From NCBI GenBank assembly GCA_003313425.1, contig NHZP01000009.1:372001-436000 (forward strand): a stretch of 64,000 nt of DNA, in the 5' to 3' direction. Position 1 is the first letter of the stretch, and each line of letters starts with the position of its first letter. The position numbers and the translations under genes were made by a program. Source of the stretch: Pseudopyrenochaeta lycopersici. Lineage: Eukaryota > Ascomycota > Dothideomycetes > Pleosporales > Pseudopyrenochaetaceae. Of this stretch, positions 46,332-56,743 are shown one piece after another. Under the pieces are notes generated by a model that was not told the DNA's origin, did not search any database, and worked only from the letters and a program-made list of their open reading frames with translations.

Positions 46332-47735
46332 ATGGCCTCTTCGAAGCGTGGCAGCTCGTTCAACCATTACGGCGATAGGAACCAGCAGTCTAACAAGAGA
46401 CAAATGACTGATCGGCCTGTCTACAGTTCGGCATCTTACGCAGCCAACGATAATCACGCCCAATACCGCAACAGTGACAGCAAGCCTCAACAACGTAGCA
46501 ATGTGCCGTCAAGACAGCCTACACTTTCGTCAAGCTACATGCAAACTGGATTGGTGGTTCTACTCGACAGATTCGTGGCCGAAGAAACCACATCAGTGGC
46601 GGACCGAGACATCCTTCACCATGCTCGCGAGCTTCGTAGGCTACTGTGCCACCGAAATGACTCGAAATCCGCAGACACAAAACGGGAACTCGACAACAAG
46701 CGTCCTGACAAGTTCGCAAAAGTGATAGTTCCTGATTATATCGAACGCAAGGTCCAAAAAGCCAAAGATCTTCCCCTTCTACCGCCAATCGCTGAGCCCC
46801 ACCTCCACGAAGCTGTCTTCACGCACCGATCAGCTCATGTTAACCCGGGCGATCCAAAGCAGGTGCAGAATATCGATCTTGGGCTGGACTATGAGCGCCT
46901 GGAGTTGCTGGGCGACGCCTACATTGAGCTTATCGCCTCTCGTGCGCTATATAACCGCTTCCCTCATGTCGATGTTCCAGAGCTTTGCTCATGGCGAGAA
47001 AGACTTGTAGAGAACTTAACGTTAGGCAAGTTCTCGGAAGCGTATGGCTTCCCTGACCGATTGAAGCATAATTCGCAGTGGAATCAGGGCTCAAAGGCGT
47101 GGCAGAAGGTCGTCGCCGATATGTTCGAGGCCTATGTTGCGGCACTCATTCTCTCAGACCCCGAAAGTGGCTTTGAAATTGCGGAGAACTGGCTCACTCA
47201 GCTTTGGGCCCCGCAACTTCTCGGCTTCAAGGAGAAGATTATTGAAAATCTACAGGCGAGAAATGAGTTGAACAAGTTAGTTCTGGTCAAAGATGTTAAG
47301 CTTGATTACAGACAGGAAAAACCCATGACGTACGATTCGGGTAGCATTCAACATTTCTTTGTGGGTGTCTATCTGACAGGCTGGGGCTACGAGGACGAAT
47401 GGTTAGGCAGCGGAGAGGGACAGAATAAAAATCAGGCTGCCATTGCTGCAGCTAGTGCTGCAATTAAGAACAGTCCTGTTGTGAAGGATGTTGCGCAACG
47501 AAAGACCGAGCTCATGGACGCTAAAAGAAAGGAGAATGAAGAGAAGATGAAGCTGGAAGAGGAAACCAATCAGAAGGAAGATGCGCGTGGAAATAATGAT
47601 CCAAGCAACAATGCTGGTGAGGCGCATGCTGAGGACTCTGCGCGAAAGAGGAGGAAGAGTGGTGCAGATGAAGGGTCGCCCGAAAAAAAGAAGAAGAAAC
47701 ACAAAAAAGCAAAAGAGACACAAGAGCTCAACTGA
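46332..47735 (+). CDS. RNT1: Ribonuclease III (Rnt1 type)
   Basis: Nuclear double-strand-specific endonuclease that in yeast processes pre-rRNA, snRNA and snoRNA precursors. Intronless, 467 residues. The N-terminal 130 residues are Gln/Asn/Ser-rich. A single RNase III domain (about 155-290) carries the signature DYERLELLGD at 187-196 and the second acidic motif VADMFEAYVAAL at about 261-272, so all four catalytic acids are present. A divergent double-strand RNA-binding domain follows (about 312-380, ending KNQAAIAAASAAIKN). The C-terminus is a charged helix and basic cluster (KKKKKHKKAK), a likely nuclear/nucleolar signal. It has no helicase or PAZ domain, so it is not Dicer. Confidence 0.93.
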   Translation: MASSKRGSSFNHYGDRNQQSNKRQMTDRPVYSSASYAANDNHAQYRNSDSKPQQRSNVPSRQPTLSSSYMQTGLVVLLDRFVAEETTSVADRDILHHARELRRLLCHRNDSKSADTKRELDNKRPDKFAKVIVPDYIERKVQKAKDLPLLPPIAEPHLHEAVFTHRSAHVNPGDPKQVQNIDLGLDYERLELLGDAYIELIASRALYNRFPHVDVPELCSWRERLVENLTLGKFSEAYGFPDRLKHNSQWNQGSKAWQKVVADMFEAYVAALILSDPESGFEIAENWLTQLWAPQLLGFKEKIIENLQARNELNKLVLVKDVKLDYRQEKPMTYDSGSIQHFFVGVYLTGWGYEDEWLGSGEGQNKNQAAIAAASAAIKNSPVVKDVAQRKTELMDAKRKENEEKMKLEEETNQKEDARGNNDPSNNAGEAHAEDSARKRRKSGADEGSPEKKKKKHKKAKETQELN

Positions 47736-48547
47736 CGAAGACAGCTCCTAAAGGCTTTCAAGAGATTGTTTGGCAGACTGCGTTTTCCATCCAGGCCGCT
47801 CCGTTCCAATGATCTTTCATTGTTTGCACAATATGAGATAACCGAGACTGAGATTGATGTAAACACATTCCGAGGTGGCGCACACCCTCACTCAAGTAGG
47901 TGCTAGGTAGGTATGAAAACGTAGGTGGCTATTCCTTCTTTTCCATCAATCACTGCTGCCATTCACCGCACAACGGCGCCCAGTGTTGAACATATGCACC
48001 GTTTTCTACAATCGACACAGGATTTGCATGTAATTTGGCAGATCCGCCACAGTTCCTGCTCAAAGCTCTGACCTGAATAGCTTTTTGCCTTTGCAATCCG
48101 CATTTGACAGCTGCAGAGCATCACGAAGATGTCTAGCCGTGTCTATCTAGTGCTTTGCTGACAAGCTTTGCGGCTCAAGCTCCATTCACCGTATTAAGTA
48201 TGGCCCTACGAGCTATCGTAGTATAAGAGAACTGAGTGTTTGTGCTGTGTGCATGAAGCTGAGGCTTGATGAGGATTTGGACAAGCTTCTCAATCAAGTT
48301 CTACTGGCTGAATCGTATAAAAGCCAACGTCAAGCTCTCGTTGATGGCCGTTTCTTAGTGCTGTTGCCAAAAAGGATATCGATATACATTTCTACCTTGA
48401 ATCATCAAAGAAAAACCTGAAATACTCGATGATCGGACCGCTCTACACGAGAGAGCTGTTCCCTAGATATTCCTTTTTGTGAATGCACTGAACACCACAG
48501 AGTCTGAGCGTCTCTTTTACTAAACCCTAAGTTTAACTAATTGCCAT
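47736..48547. other. Intergenic between convergent RNT1 and GARS genes
   Basis: About 0.8 kb of 3' flanks. Because fungal GARS is usually fused to AIRS, I looked for AIRS-domain coding sequence downstream of the GARS stop on the minus strand and saw none. Confidence 0.55.
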
Positions 48548-49897
48548 CTACTTCTTCAATGCTCTTCCAGCGATATCTTTTCGGTATTGCATGCCCTCGA
48601 AATGTATGCACTCCACGCCCTTGTATGCTTTAGCCACAGCTTCTTCTAATGTAGGCGCAGTGGCTGTTGATGCAATGACACGGCCGCCTGAGGTTTTCAG
48701 TGTATTGTCGGAGAACGAGGTTCCCGCGTGGAAGAGAACAACATCTAGAATCAGATTAGCACTGCTATTCGTCTCTAAAATCTCTAGGTAAAACATACCT
48801 TCTGGCACATTATCCAACTTCATTGGTGTGCCCTTTTTATAGCTCCCCGGATACCCACCTGCAGCAACTACGACAGTTGCAGCAGACCGATCTGATACCT
48901 TGACTTCAACGTCCTTTAGTCGCCCCTCAGCACACGCAATCATAACCTCAGCGAGATCGCTCTCCATAAGTGCCAATAAACTCTGCGTCTCTGGATCTCC
49001 AAACCTAACATTATACTCGAGCACCTTTGGGCCCGTCTTCGTCATCATAAGCCCTGTGAATAGTACACCCTTGAACGGCATATTTTCTGAGCGCATACCG
49101 TCGATGGTAGGCTGGAGGATGTGCTGGTGTACCTGCTCGATGATTTCTAAGGGCGCGATGCGTGTCGGTGCATATGTACCCATGCCTCCCGTATTTGGAC
49201 CTTCGTCATTGTCGAAGATGCGCTTGTGGTCTTGTGCTGGTGGTAGACTCTTGATGGTGTTGCCGTCGCTGAATGAAAGAATCGACAGCTCGTCGCCTTC
49301 TAGGAACTCCTCAATGACCACCTCGTCGCCTGCTGTACCGAATTCCTTGTCTAGCATGATGTCCTTTAGCGCAGCTTGCGCTTCCTCTTTGCTCTGTGGT
49401 ATGATAACGCCCTTTCCTGCTGCAAGACCGGACGCTTTGATTACGACGTTGTGTGAGATCGTATCAAGGTATGCTTTAGCGGCGTCGTAGGAGTTGAAGT
49501 TCTCGTATGCGGCGGTGGGGATATTGTGTCTCTTCATAAAGTCTTTACTGAATGTTTTGCTTCCTTCCATCGTTGCTGGTGCCTCCGATGGACCAAATGC
49601 TCTTATGTCTTCTCCACCATTCTTTGCGAAGAAGTCTACAATGCCTGCAACCAATGGTGCTTCAGGACCTGGAACCAATAAGTTCACATTCTTCTCTTTG
49701 GCGAACTTGACAAGCCCGGCGAAGTCCGAGTCCTTTACGTCTGAAATGTTGGTTACTTTTTGGCTGAGCGTTGCGGTTCCACCATTGCCAGGAACGACGT
49801 AAATGTGCTCGACGGAGGGCGATTGGAGCAGTTTCCAGGCAATGGCATGCTCACGACCCCCATTTCCGACGAGGAGAACACGAATTTTATCAGTCAT
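48548..49897 (-). CDS. Phosphoribosylamine-glycine ligase (GAR synthetase), stand-alone
   Basis: Second step of de novo purine synthesis: joins glycine to phosphoribosylamine using ATP. Two exons, 49897-48799 and 48744-48548, splice to 431 residues. The N-domain opens with VLLVGNGGREHAIAW; the ATP-grasp core has VVIKASGLAAGKGVIIP, VIEEFLEGDELSILSF and the metal-binding EYNVRFGDPETQ; the C-domain ends RKDIAGRALKK. The 54-bp intron is in frame without a stop and its removal gives PEDVVLFHAGT. In yeast (Ade5,7) and many fungi this domain is fused to AIR synthetase in a protein of about 800 residues; here a TAG follows the GARS domain directly. Start: ATG at 49897; the frame is open upstream, but only with non-ATG codons. 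Confidence 0.92.
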   Translation of the reverse strand: MTDKIRVLLVGNGGREHAIAWKLLQSPSVEHIYVVPGNGGTATLSQKVTNISDVKDSDFAGLVKFAKEKNVNLLVPGPEAPLVAGIVDFFAKNGGEDIRAFGPSEAPATMEGSKTFSKDFMKRHNIPTAAYENFNSYDAAKAYLDTISHNVVIKASGLAAGKGVIIPQSKEEAQAALKDIMLDKEFGTAGDEVVIEEFLEGDELSILSFSDGNTIKSLPPAQDHKRIFDNDEGPNTGGMGTYAPTRIAPLEIIEQVHQHILQPTIDGMRSENMPFKGVLFTGLMMTKTGPKVLEYNVRFGDPETQSLLALMESDLAEVMIACAEGRLKDVEVKVSDRSAATVVVAAGGYPGSYKKGTPMKLDNVPEGMFYLEILETNSSANLILDVVLFHAGTSFSDNTLKTSGGRVIASTATAPTLEEAVAKAYKGVECIHFEGMQYRKDIAGRALKK

Positions 49898-50755
49898 TAT
49901 GTGTTTTTGGCGTGCAATGGCGATTACCGGAGGATCTTGGAGCGCCGTTGAGAGTTGGTAAATTTTTGGGCCTCGCAAGTGCCCCGCCGAGGGGTAACAA
50001 TGCAGGGATCTTGTGGTGAGGTCGCCAGCCCTGGAGGATTTGGTACCTGAAGACAACCCTTGGTCAGGTAATTAGTAGCCTTCTCAAAGCACCGGCAATA
50101 ATTTCAAAAATATAATGCACTGTAAACTAAGCGTTCAGGAGTCAAGAGAAGCCTTTGCAAGTCTGCCATTATATGATCCGTTGCAAACAGCTGAAAGTAA
50201 AACCGTCATAGTATTCGTGATGGGGTATCATTGATATGAGAAACAATAGCCTTAGCCGTCAAAGTTCAGATGCGGTCGTAATTATACGACGAGGCTTCTG
50301 CCTTCGTATTGTTGCTCTAAGGGATGGCGGCAGATACACTTGCACCCTTTCTTCAACGAGCCATACCAAAAGTCCTTCACTACAGCGTCAAGAAACAGGA
50401 TGTTAATGCAGAGCAAGAGATAGCCCTTCCAGTGGTCTATATCTTCATCATGCGAAGCCAACCAAGCCGCGGTAAATATTGCAATGCACCGCAGGAAATT
50501 CCAGCCAATATCGTAGATAAGGTATGCTATTATGGATGATCCGGAAGCGGCATCGCGCTCACATTGCCATTGAGGGAAGTTCCGCAGACGTATCCAGCCG
50601 CTATGGAAGGCATCCCTAGCTCGAGCGAATCCACATGCTTGCGAATTGTGCAGTGTCTCGTCACGATGTCTCTTGCTGATGACTTCAATTCCGTGACGGT
50701 TTTCCGTTTTGACTTGACTTTCTTCCTTTTCGACGCTACCTGAGAGACACTCACA
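49898..50755. other. Intergenic: promoter of GARS and 3' flank of DCP1
   Basis: About 0.86 kb. Two small ATG-led frames (50324-50539 plus, 71 codons; a minus frame from about 50763) are unconvincing and partly overlap the DCP1 end. No family resemblance. Confidence 0.45.
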
Positions 50756-51568
50756 TCAGCCATGGCCATTGTAGTCCTGCTTTGCTTTCATGAACAGCTG
50801 ACCTAGCACATCTTGCTGTGCCAATCTGGGATTCGGCTGCGTCATATAGCCCTGTGGTGGATACATATTCGGCATTGGCTGGCTGCTGTGGTGGTGGATA
50901 CTGAAGCCGGCATCTTGCTCGCGCTGTTGGCCGAACAGCTCGCGCAGGGACAACTGGCGGCCCATAGGGGCAGAAGAGGCAGCGTCTACGTGCTCGACCG
51001 CTTCCTGAGTGCCATTCCTGCCTTCTCTCTCCTTGGCTTCGCGGCTCGCTCTTGCTTTGTCGGCAATTTCCATCATCTTGTTGCCTGTATCAACTCGGCA
51101 GTTGGCGGTCGAAGCAGGCGGCGGGTCAGCAAAGATCCAGATGCCGTAGACGACATCCTCTCCTTGCAGGATGACATACGGGTTACTGATCTCCATGTCG
51201 TCGCTGCTAGTGAGGTCGAGATAGAAGTTTTCGAGTCCGCGGCGGTTGTATATGATAACGCAGTAGCGTTCGACGCCTATGGGTGAGGGAGCCAACTGGC
51301 AGATGAAGAGGGTGCCCTCAACACCAACCTTCTCCCATTGCTGCGTCTCGAGGTTGAAGGTATACAAAGCAGCATATGGCGTGACATGTTCGATAGCAAG
51401 AAGCTCTGGGTAGACGCGCCGGAGCACTGAGAAGTTGAGCTCCTCGTTCGACCGCGGGGGTGGGAGGGGCACGTCGACAGCAGCCGGCGCAGCGTCTGTC
51501 TCGTAGTCGGATGGCAGAGGAGGCGGCTGCGAATAGTTGGCGCGGGCCTTGGCTTTGTGAGGCGCCAT
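50756..51568 (-). CDS. DCP1: mRNA-decapping enzyme subunit 1
   Basis: Activator of the Dcp2 decapping nuclease in cytoplasmic P-bodies. Single exon, 270 residues. The EVH1-like domain spans about 40-160: NFSVLRRVYPELLAIEHVTPYAALY, then QQWEKVGVEGTLFICQ, then RYCVIIYNRRGLENFYLDL and YVILQGEDVVYGIWIF, the order and spacing of the family. The C-terminal tail contains a helix (NKMMEIADKARASREAKE), the short motif LSLRELFG and a Gln/Pro-rich segment ending LGQLFMKAKQDYNGHG. Start: first ATG. It is divergent from the inositol phosphatase gene 325 bp away. Confidence 0.93.
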   Translation of the reverse strand: MAPHKAKARANYSQPPPLPSDYETDAAPAAVDVPLPPPRSNEELNFSVLRRVYPELLAIEHVTPYAALYTFNLETQQWEKVGVEGTLFICQLAPSPIGVERYCVIIYNRRGLENFYLDLTSSDDMEISNPYVILQGEDVVYGIWIFADPPPASTANCRVDTGNKMMEIADKARASREAKEREGRNGTQEAVEHVDAASSAPMGRQLSLRELFGQQREQDAGFSIHHHSSQPMPNMYPPQGYMTQPNPRLAQQDVLGQLFMKAKQDYNGHG

Positions 51569-51893
51569 AATGATGTTGCAGCGGTAGGGATGTGTGGAAC
51601 TGGAGTAGAGGGCGATCGGCGCCGTGCGTTTGTTTGCGGCTGTCGGGAAGCTTTGCTTGTCCCTGCAGATGGGGGAGCTTGGGCCGGGGCACAGCCATAC
51701 TTTGCACTGGTAGCGGCAGCCACTCCGCCGTCGTCATGGGCCTCCAGCCTCTACCATCGTCATTGCTGTGAGAATAAGTGTGGCTCAACACGCCCGCTAA
51801 AGCAGGAATACACCGTCGCCAACATGGGTTAACAAGGCTTCCACTTCCAGCACTCCCACCTGCATCCCTCCTTCACCCCTCTGCTGCCCCGCC
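51569..51893. promoter_or_regulatory. Divergent promoter region DCP1 / inositol 5-phosphatase
   Basis: 325 bp between start codons; the last 50 bp before the plus-strand ATG are a CT/CCT-rich pyrimidine tract, common in fungal leaders. Confidence 0.45.
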
Positions 51894-54890
51894 ATGGCTC
51901 CCGACGCACCGTCTGTCCGCTCCCCAGAGCGCCTCGACGCAGGAATACCAGGCGCCTTTCCCGACAATCGATCTACCAGCCAAGCGTCCATCACAACCCA
52001 CCAGGCCTCGCTATCCCAAGTCTTGTATGAGCGCAGGGCCGAGTACACGCGACCCCGCAATGTTCGCATCAAAGTAGGGAGTTGGAACACGGCCGCGCAA
52101 AAGGGCACCGAACAGGATGTGGGTGGCTGGTTCATCAAAGGCAAGGGCGTCGAAGAGGCTCTGGCAGGGCTTGGAGTGTCGCCTCCTGAAGAACATGACG
52201 CGGGGGACAGGGAGAGCGTGGCATCGCAGGAGGCAAGGCATGCAAGATACACACCAACGATCCCACACCATGATGCAGGATCTGTACCGGGCGAGGAAGA
52301 GGTCGACATCTATGTCCTAGGCCTGCAGGAGATCGTCGACATCACTTCTGCTGCAGAAGCCCTGAGACCTTACACGGACCCATCTGTTGCCAACAAGTGG
52401 AAAGCGTCGCTCGAAGCAGCCCTTCCGAAAGGATATCAGCTGGTCGCTGAGCAGCAGTTGATTGGGCTGTGGCTAGTTATATATGCCTCGCCAGACGTCT
52501 TTCCACAGATCAAGAATGTCAGCACCACCAGCGTCGGGACTGGGCTCATGGGATATATGGGAAACAAGGGTGCCGTGACAGCCCGTATCGTCCTGGGCGA
52601 GACGACCCGCCTTGTCTTCATTAACTCTCACTTAGCAGCTGGCGCAGACAAAGCATCGCTCGATCGTAGGAACTGGGACGCTGCACAAATCACTTCTCGC
52701 ACCCGCTTTGACCCGATTGTAGACTCTCTGAGCGGGTCACAAAGCACAAGCGAGGGACTGGGTGGAGAGGAGTTTGCCTTCTGGTTTGGCGACCTGAACT
52801 ACCGCCTTGAGGGTATGCCTGGTGATGACGTACGACGGCTGCTCACTGTACATACGAAGGACTTGGATCATGAGGGCGATGGCCGACCTTCGACTTCTGC
52901 TGATTCAGGATATGTGTCGAAGACTTCCTCTGAGGCAACAGACGCTGCTGTACCGTTACCACCAGATCTCGACCCTGCCTCACTACAGACGACCATTACG
53001 TCCCTACTGTCGCACGACGAATTATATCAGCAGATGAAAGCCGGCAAAGCATTTCACGATGGTTGGCAAGAAGGCCCAATACGCTTTTTGCCATCCTACA
53101 AGTACGATGTTGGTAAAGTCGGGGTATTCGACTCGAGTGAGAAGCGTCGGTGCCCTAGTTGGTGTGACCGTATCCTTTACCGGACTCGAGCAGCGAAACA
53201 GCGATACGAGGCTAAATTGAAAGAGCAAGAGGAGGCACGCAAAAAGGACGAAGAGATGAAGGCAAAGGGAATGGGCATGCCTAGTGATGACGACGTCTTG
53301 TATGACTACGACCCCGACGCCGACGGCGATACATACGACGACTTCGCCGAGAACGAAGACCCAGAGCCCGAGCCAATCACCACAAAGGACGACTTGTCTG
53401 CTGAGATACTGCTTGAGTATTACACAACTCATATGCGCATACTCAGCTCAGATCATAAGCCTCTCGATGCAGTATTTTCATTGAGTTATGACGCTGTAGT
53501 CCCTGACTTGAAGACCGCGGTGCATGCTGAAGTAGCCCGCGAACTCGACCGACTAGAGAATGAAGGCCGACCGTCAATAGCCGTGGTTGTGGATCGCACT
53601 ACAGGATCTCTATCACCAGAGGAGAATTGCAAAACAGACAGCGCTTTCGAAGGCGTAGACTTTGGCGACGTCAAGTTTACAAAGTCGAAGAAGCGGAATA
53701 TCACCATTGCCAATACAGGGCGTGTGCCCGCAACTTTCGGCTTCGCAGATCGTCCGGTTGATCAAGATCAAGAAGCAGGCCCATTCCCTCCTTGGCTGAG
53801 TGTCACGTTTGATAGAGAGCCAGACAAGCGAGAAAGAACGAGTCCGGACGATGTCCATGAACAATACACTCTTGCGCCTGCCGATGTCGTCAATGTCGAG
53901 CTGAAACTCAAGATCGACAACATCGGCGCGGTGCGTAATCTCAACGATGGTGACACTATGCTTGACGAAGTCCTTGTGCTACGTGTTGAAAGTGGCCGAG
54001 ACCACTTTCTGCCCATTCGAGCACACTGGTTGCAATCTGCACTCACTCGGTCGATCGATAAACTTATCAAAATTCCTGAGGGTGGTATCAGGAAGCTTCA
54101 GCACCAGATACCGAGTCGCGACGAGGTAAAATGGAGCGTGCCGCGCGAGATATTTCGGCTGACGGAGGCGATAGAAGATATGATCGAACGCACGTTGGCC
54201 GAATGGGAAATGATAAGCAACCACGAGGAGCGACCACCTTGGCAAGATAATGCCGGATATCCATTCGTCAAGTCATATGTCGGAGCTGCAAACCAGGAGC
54301 AAGAACATGAAGACGAGCTTGCTGACCTCTTCGACGCACTAGACTGCGACACACCTTTCGTTGATGCCTTCCGCCTAGAAACTCAGACGAAAGTCAGAGT
54401 CGAGCTGTTGGCGGAGGTGCTAATAACGTTCCTATCCAGTCTTACAGATGGCGTCATCACCAAGAGTCTCTGGGAGAAGGTAGAAGAAGGCATTGCAACA
54501 CGCGAAAAGTCTAAGCAACACCTCGCCTCAGATGACCAAAAAATGGCGGTCCTCGAGATTCTCGCTACAGCCCCAAACCACAACGCTTCTTTCCTTCTCA
54601 TACTTTCGTTCTTGCAGAATATCACCAATCAGATCACCGAGGCCTCGAAGCCGAAACCAGATACGCCACGCACCAGCGTTGACCTCCCAGCTTCACCACG
54701 GGCAAAAGTACGGAGACACACATTGAGTAAGGTGCCTGAGATTGCAATAAGGCAACTTATTGTGAGAAATTATGCGATCGTTTTTGCTGATGTGTTGTTT
54801 CGATGCAAGGAGGAGGCGAGGGCGAAAGAGAAGGAGAAAGCGATCAGAAAGGAGAGGATGGTGAAGGTGATTGAGATGTTCCTCGAATGA
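51894..54890 (+). CDS. Inositol polyphosphate 5-phosphatase, OCRL/INPP5B type
   Basis: Removes the 5-phosphate from phosphoinositides such as PI(4,5)P2, probably at Golgi/endosomal membranes. One uninterrupted exon, 998 residues. The catalytic domain (about 55-530) contains GLQEIVDI, GNKGAVTAR, FWFGDLNYRL near 298, the signature RCPSWCDRILY near 419 and SSDHKPLDAVF near 519. A roughly 90-residue charged, Asp-rich insertion separates the last two motifs. An ASH (immunoglobulin-like) region, with DVKFTKSKKRNITIANTGRVPATF, follows, and the last 270 residues form a RhoGAP-like domain (ETQTKVRVELLAEVLITFL...). This order is that of OCRL/INPP5B, not of yeast Inp51-53, which carry Sac1 domains. The RhoGAP-like part lacks an obvious arginine finger, as in OCRL. 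Confidence 0.93.
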   Translation: MAPDAPSVRSPERLDAGIPGAFPDNRSTSQASITTHQASLSQVLYERRAEYTRPRNVRIKVGSWNTAAQKGTEQDVGGWFIKGKGVEEALAGLGVSPPEEHDAGDRESVASQEARHARYTPTIPHHDAGSVPGEEEVDIYVLGLQEIVDITSAAEALRPYTDPSVANKWKASLEAALPKGYQLVAEQQLIGLWLVIYASPDVFPQIKNVSTTSVGTGLMGYMGNKGAVTARIVLGETTRLVFINSHLAAGADKASLDRRNWDAAQITSRTRFDPIVDSLSGSQSTSEGLGGEEFAFWFGDLNYRLEGMPGDDVRRLLTVHTKDLDHEGDGRPSTSADSGYVSKTSSEATDAAVPLPPDLDPASLQTTITSLLSHDELYQQMKAGKAFHDGWQEGPIRFLPSYKYDVGKVGVFDSSEKRRCPSWCDRILYRTRAAKQRYEAKLKEQEEARKKDEEMKAKGMGMPSDDDVLYDYDPDADGDTYDDFAENEDPEPEPITTKDDLSAEILLEYYTTHMRILSSDHKPLDAVFSLSYDAVVPDLKTAVHAEVARELDRLENEGRPSIAVVVDRTTGSLSPEENCKTDSAFEGVDFGDVKFTKSKKRNITIANTGRVPATFGFADRPVDQDQEAGPFPPWLSVTFDREPDKRERTSPDDVHEQYTLAPADVVNVELKLKIDNIGAVRNLNDGDTMLDEVLVLRVESGRDHFLPIRAHWLQSALTRSIDKLIKIPEGGIRKLQHQIPSRDEVKWSVPREIFRLTEAIEDMIERTLAEWEMISNHEERPPWQDNAGYPFVKSYVGAANQEQEHEDELADLFDALDCDTPFVDAFRLETQTKVRVELLAEVLITFLSSLTDGVITKSLWEKVEEGIATREKSKQHLASDDQKMAVLEILATAPNHNASFLLILSFLQNITNQITEASKPKPDTPRTSVDLPASPRAKVRRHTLSKVPEIAIRQLIVRNYAIVFADVLFRCKEEARAKEKEKAIRKERMVKVIEMFLE

Positions 54891-55313
54891 CGGGAATGAA
54901 TAGTTGAATAGAATTAGAATTACCAATTGGCTCATCAAGCACATCATAGTGTATGAGCGGCGGGGCAATCGCTGGGTAGCAAGCACATTTGATTAATGAG
55001 GCAGTAAAGAGACGTTTGCGAATACGCGTTTAATCATGCCCTATAGAATATACATTATTGCGTTTTAGAGTGACGCATGCCACGCCCTTGAACTAAAATG
55101 GCGAAGAAATGTCAAATTTCACAAAGTGCTTCATAGCAAACCTACAGAAAGTTCCATGGCATGTCTGCGCCAATGAACCTTACCAAAGTCAGAATAGCGT
55201 GGTTTACCCTGTTGAGCCTAGCACATTTGAGCTATCAAAACTCCCAACAGTGAACATTCTACCTACCTTGTCTCTATTAGCTCAACAACACAACGTCGTA
55301 TTCCTTATTCAAG
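54891..55313. other. Intergenic between inositol 5-phosphatase and LDAH gene
   Basis: 423 bp; 3' flank of one gene and promoter of the next (tandem). A plus-strand frame from 55109 overlaps the next gene in another frame and is a shadow. Confidence 0.5.
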
Positions 55314-56473
55314 ATGGCAAACTCCCCATCATCAACTATACATCTCCGCACGCCGCCGGAACCAGGAAAGAAGGCCGCTTCCAAAACATACATTATCTAC
55401 TTTCTCACCGGAAATCCTGGACTGGTCGAGTATTACCGTGCTTTTCTGACGCATTTATACGGCCTGTTGAGTCGCAATACCGCTTCAGATCGCGATGTTG
55501 AGTTTCAAGTGTATGGGAGGAGTCTGTCAGGCTTTGAGATGAAGACTTCCGAGATTAAAACGATGAAATGGCGAAAACAACCGCCATATGGGCTGCAAGA
55601 CCAGATTCGACATTCCGAGGATGAGCTTACTGAATTGGTGGAAGAAGTGAAAGACCAAGGAGGAAGGGACGTTCGGGTGATTCTGGTGGGGCATTCAGTT
55701 GGCTCGTACATCTCGCTTGAGGTCATTCGACGATTGAGAGCGCATGGTTTGGCAGGAGAAGATTTCGAAACGAGGATCGTCGGTGCTGTGGGCTTGTTTC
55801 CTACGATTGTGGATATTGCAAGGAGTGAGAGTGGAATGAAAGCGAGTGTGAGTGATGCTCTGCACATTATGAAAACTACCTCCAGAGGCGGTGCGAAAGA
55901 TCAAGTATGCTAATCATATGACAGCCCTTCCTAAAAAACTCTAATTTCGCTGTTTTCGCATCGATGTTAGTTAGCTTCTTGACCTTTATCCTTCCAGTAG
56001 CACTTGTGGCAAAGCTCATAGGCGCCGTCATGGGCTTTCCAGAAGACGCAGCATATACGACGGCTTCCTTTGTCAAATCGCCCTTTGGTATCCAGCAATC
56101 ATTGCACATGGCACGCGACGAGATGTTCCAGATTGACACCGACATCTGGGATGAAGAAATCTGGGGTGCGGCAGCTTCTGCGCCAGCATCAAAGCATCCT
56201 CATCCTCGGCCGATTCTGCGGTTCTTGTTCGCCCGAAAAGATCACTGGGTTGCAGATGCGACTCGAGATGCGCTAATCAACAGCCGCGGTAGATACAGTC
56301 ATGCAAGTGTTGAGGAAGTCGATGGCCTGGGCGAGAACTGGAAGCCGGTCATGGAGATTGATGATAGAGAGGGGTGGCCACATGGGTTTTGCATTCGACA
56401 TAGTGTTCCTGTTGCAGAAAGGGTAGCCGATTATGTGAGGGGCATTGTCGGACAGGACATGGAGAGGAAATGA
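55314..56473 (+). CDS. Lipid-droplet-associated hydrolase (LDAH, DUF2305 family)
   Basis: Predicted serine hydrolase of lipid droplets. Two exons, 55314-55847 and 55925-56473, around a 77-bp intron with a GTGAGT donor and GCTAAT branch, give 360 residues. The N-terminus has YFLTGNPGLVEYY, the hallmark of the family; the nucleophile elbow is GHSVG at about 126-130; a hydrophobic segment (MLVSFLTFILPVALVAKLIGAVMGF) crosses the middle and could insert in the lipid monolayer; FLFARKDHWV supplies the acid and GWPHGFCIRHS the catalytic His. Splicing was chosen because it joins SESGMKAS to PFLKNSNFAVF and restores the family's FPEDAAYTTASFVKSP block. Reading through the donor gives a stop shortly after. 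Confidence 0.9.
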
Positions 56474-56743
56474 CCTCTAAAATGGAACTGCACAGCATAT
56501 GAGGTAAAATAGAGAAGTCTGGAATGGGACATTGAAAAGGTTAAGATTATCTTGTCGATAGATATACACCCACTAGACCATTGAGTGCTATCAAATCCGT
56601 AGTAAAACGATTTCGTCGTTTGATGCACCAAATTAAATAAAGCATGGCTATGGAGGTTGTCTATGTAGGCTAATTAAGGCGCGACTTGTTCAAGGTCTTT
56701 TAACTCCACTTTCGAGTTTATAAAGCGGCCTCTGTGGGTTGGA

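Noticed and set aside
47736..48547. AIRS domain continuing downstream of GARS through an intron
   Set aside because: No splice donor near the GARS end leads to a frame with AIRS motifs, and the following 0.8 kb has stops in all frames.
49898..50056. Mitochondrial-targeting extension on GARS
   Set aside because: The open upstream frame has no ATG, only TTG; GARS is cytosolic in fungi and the Met at 49897 matches the family start.
50324..50539. 71-codon plus-strand gene
   Set aside because: ATG-led but no family, no conserved features, and within a short promoter/3' flank; left as unproven.
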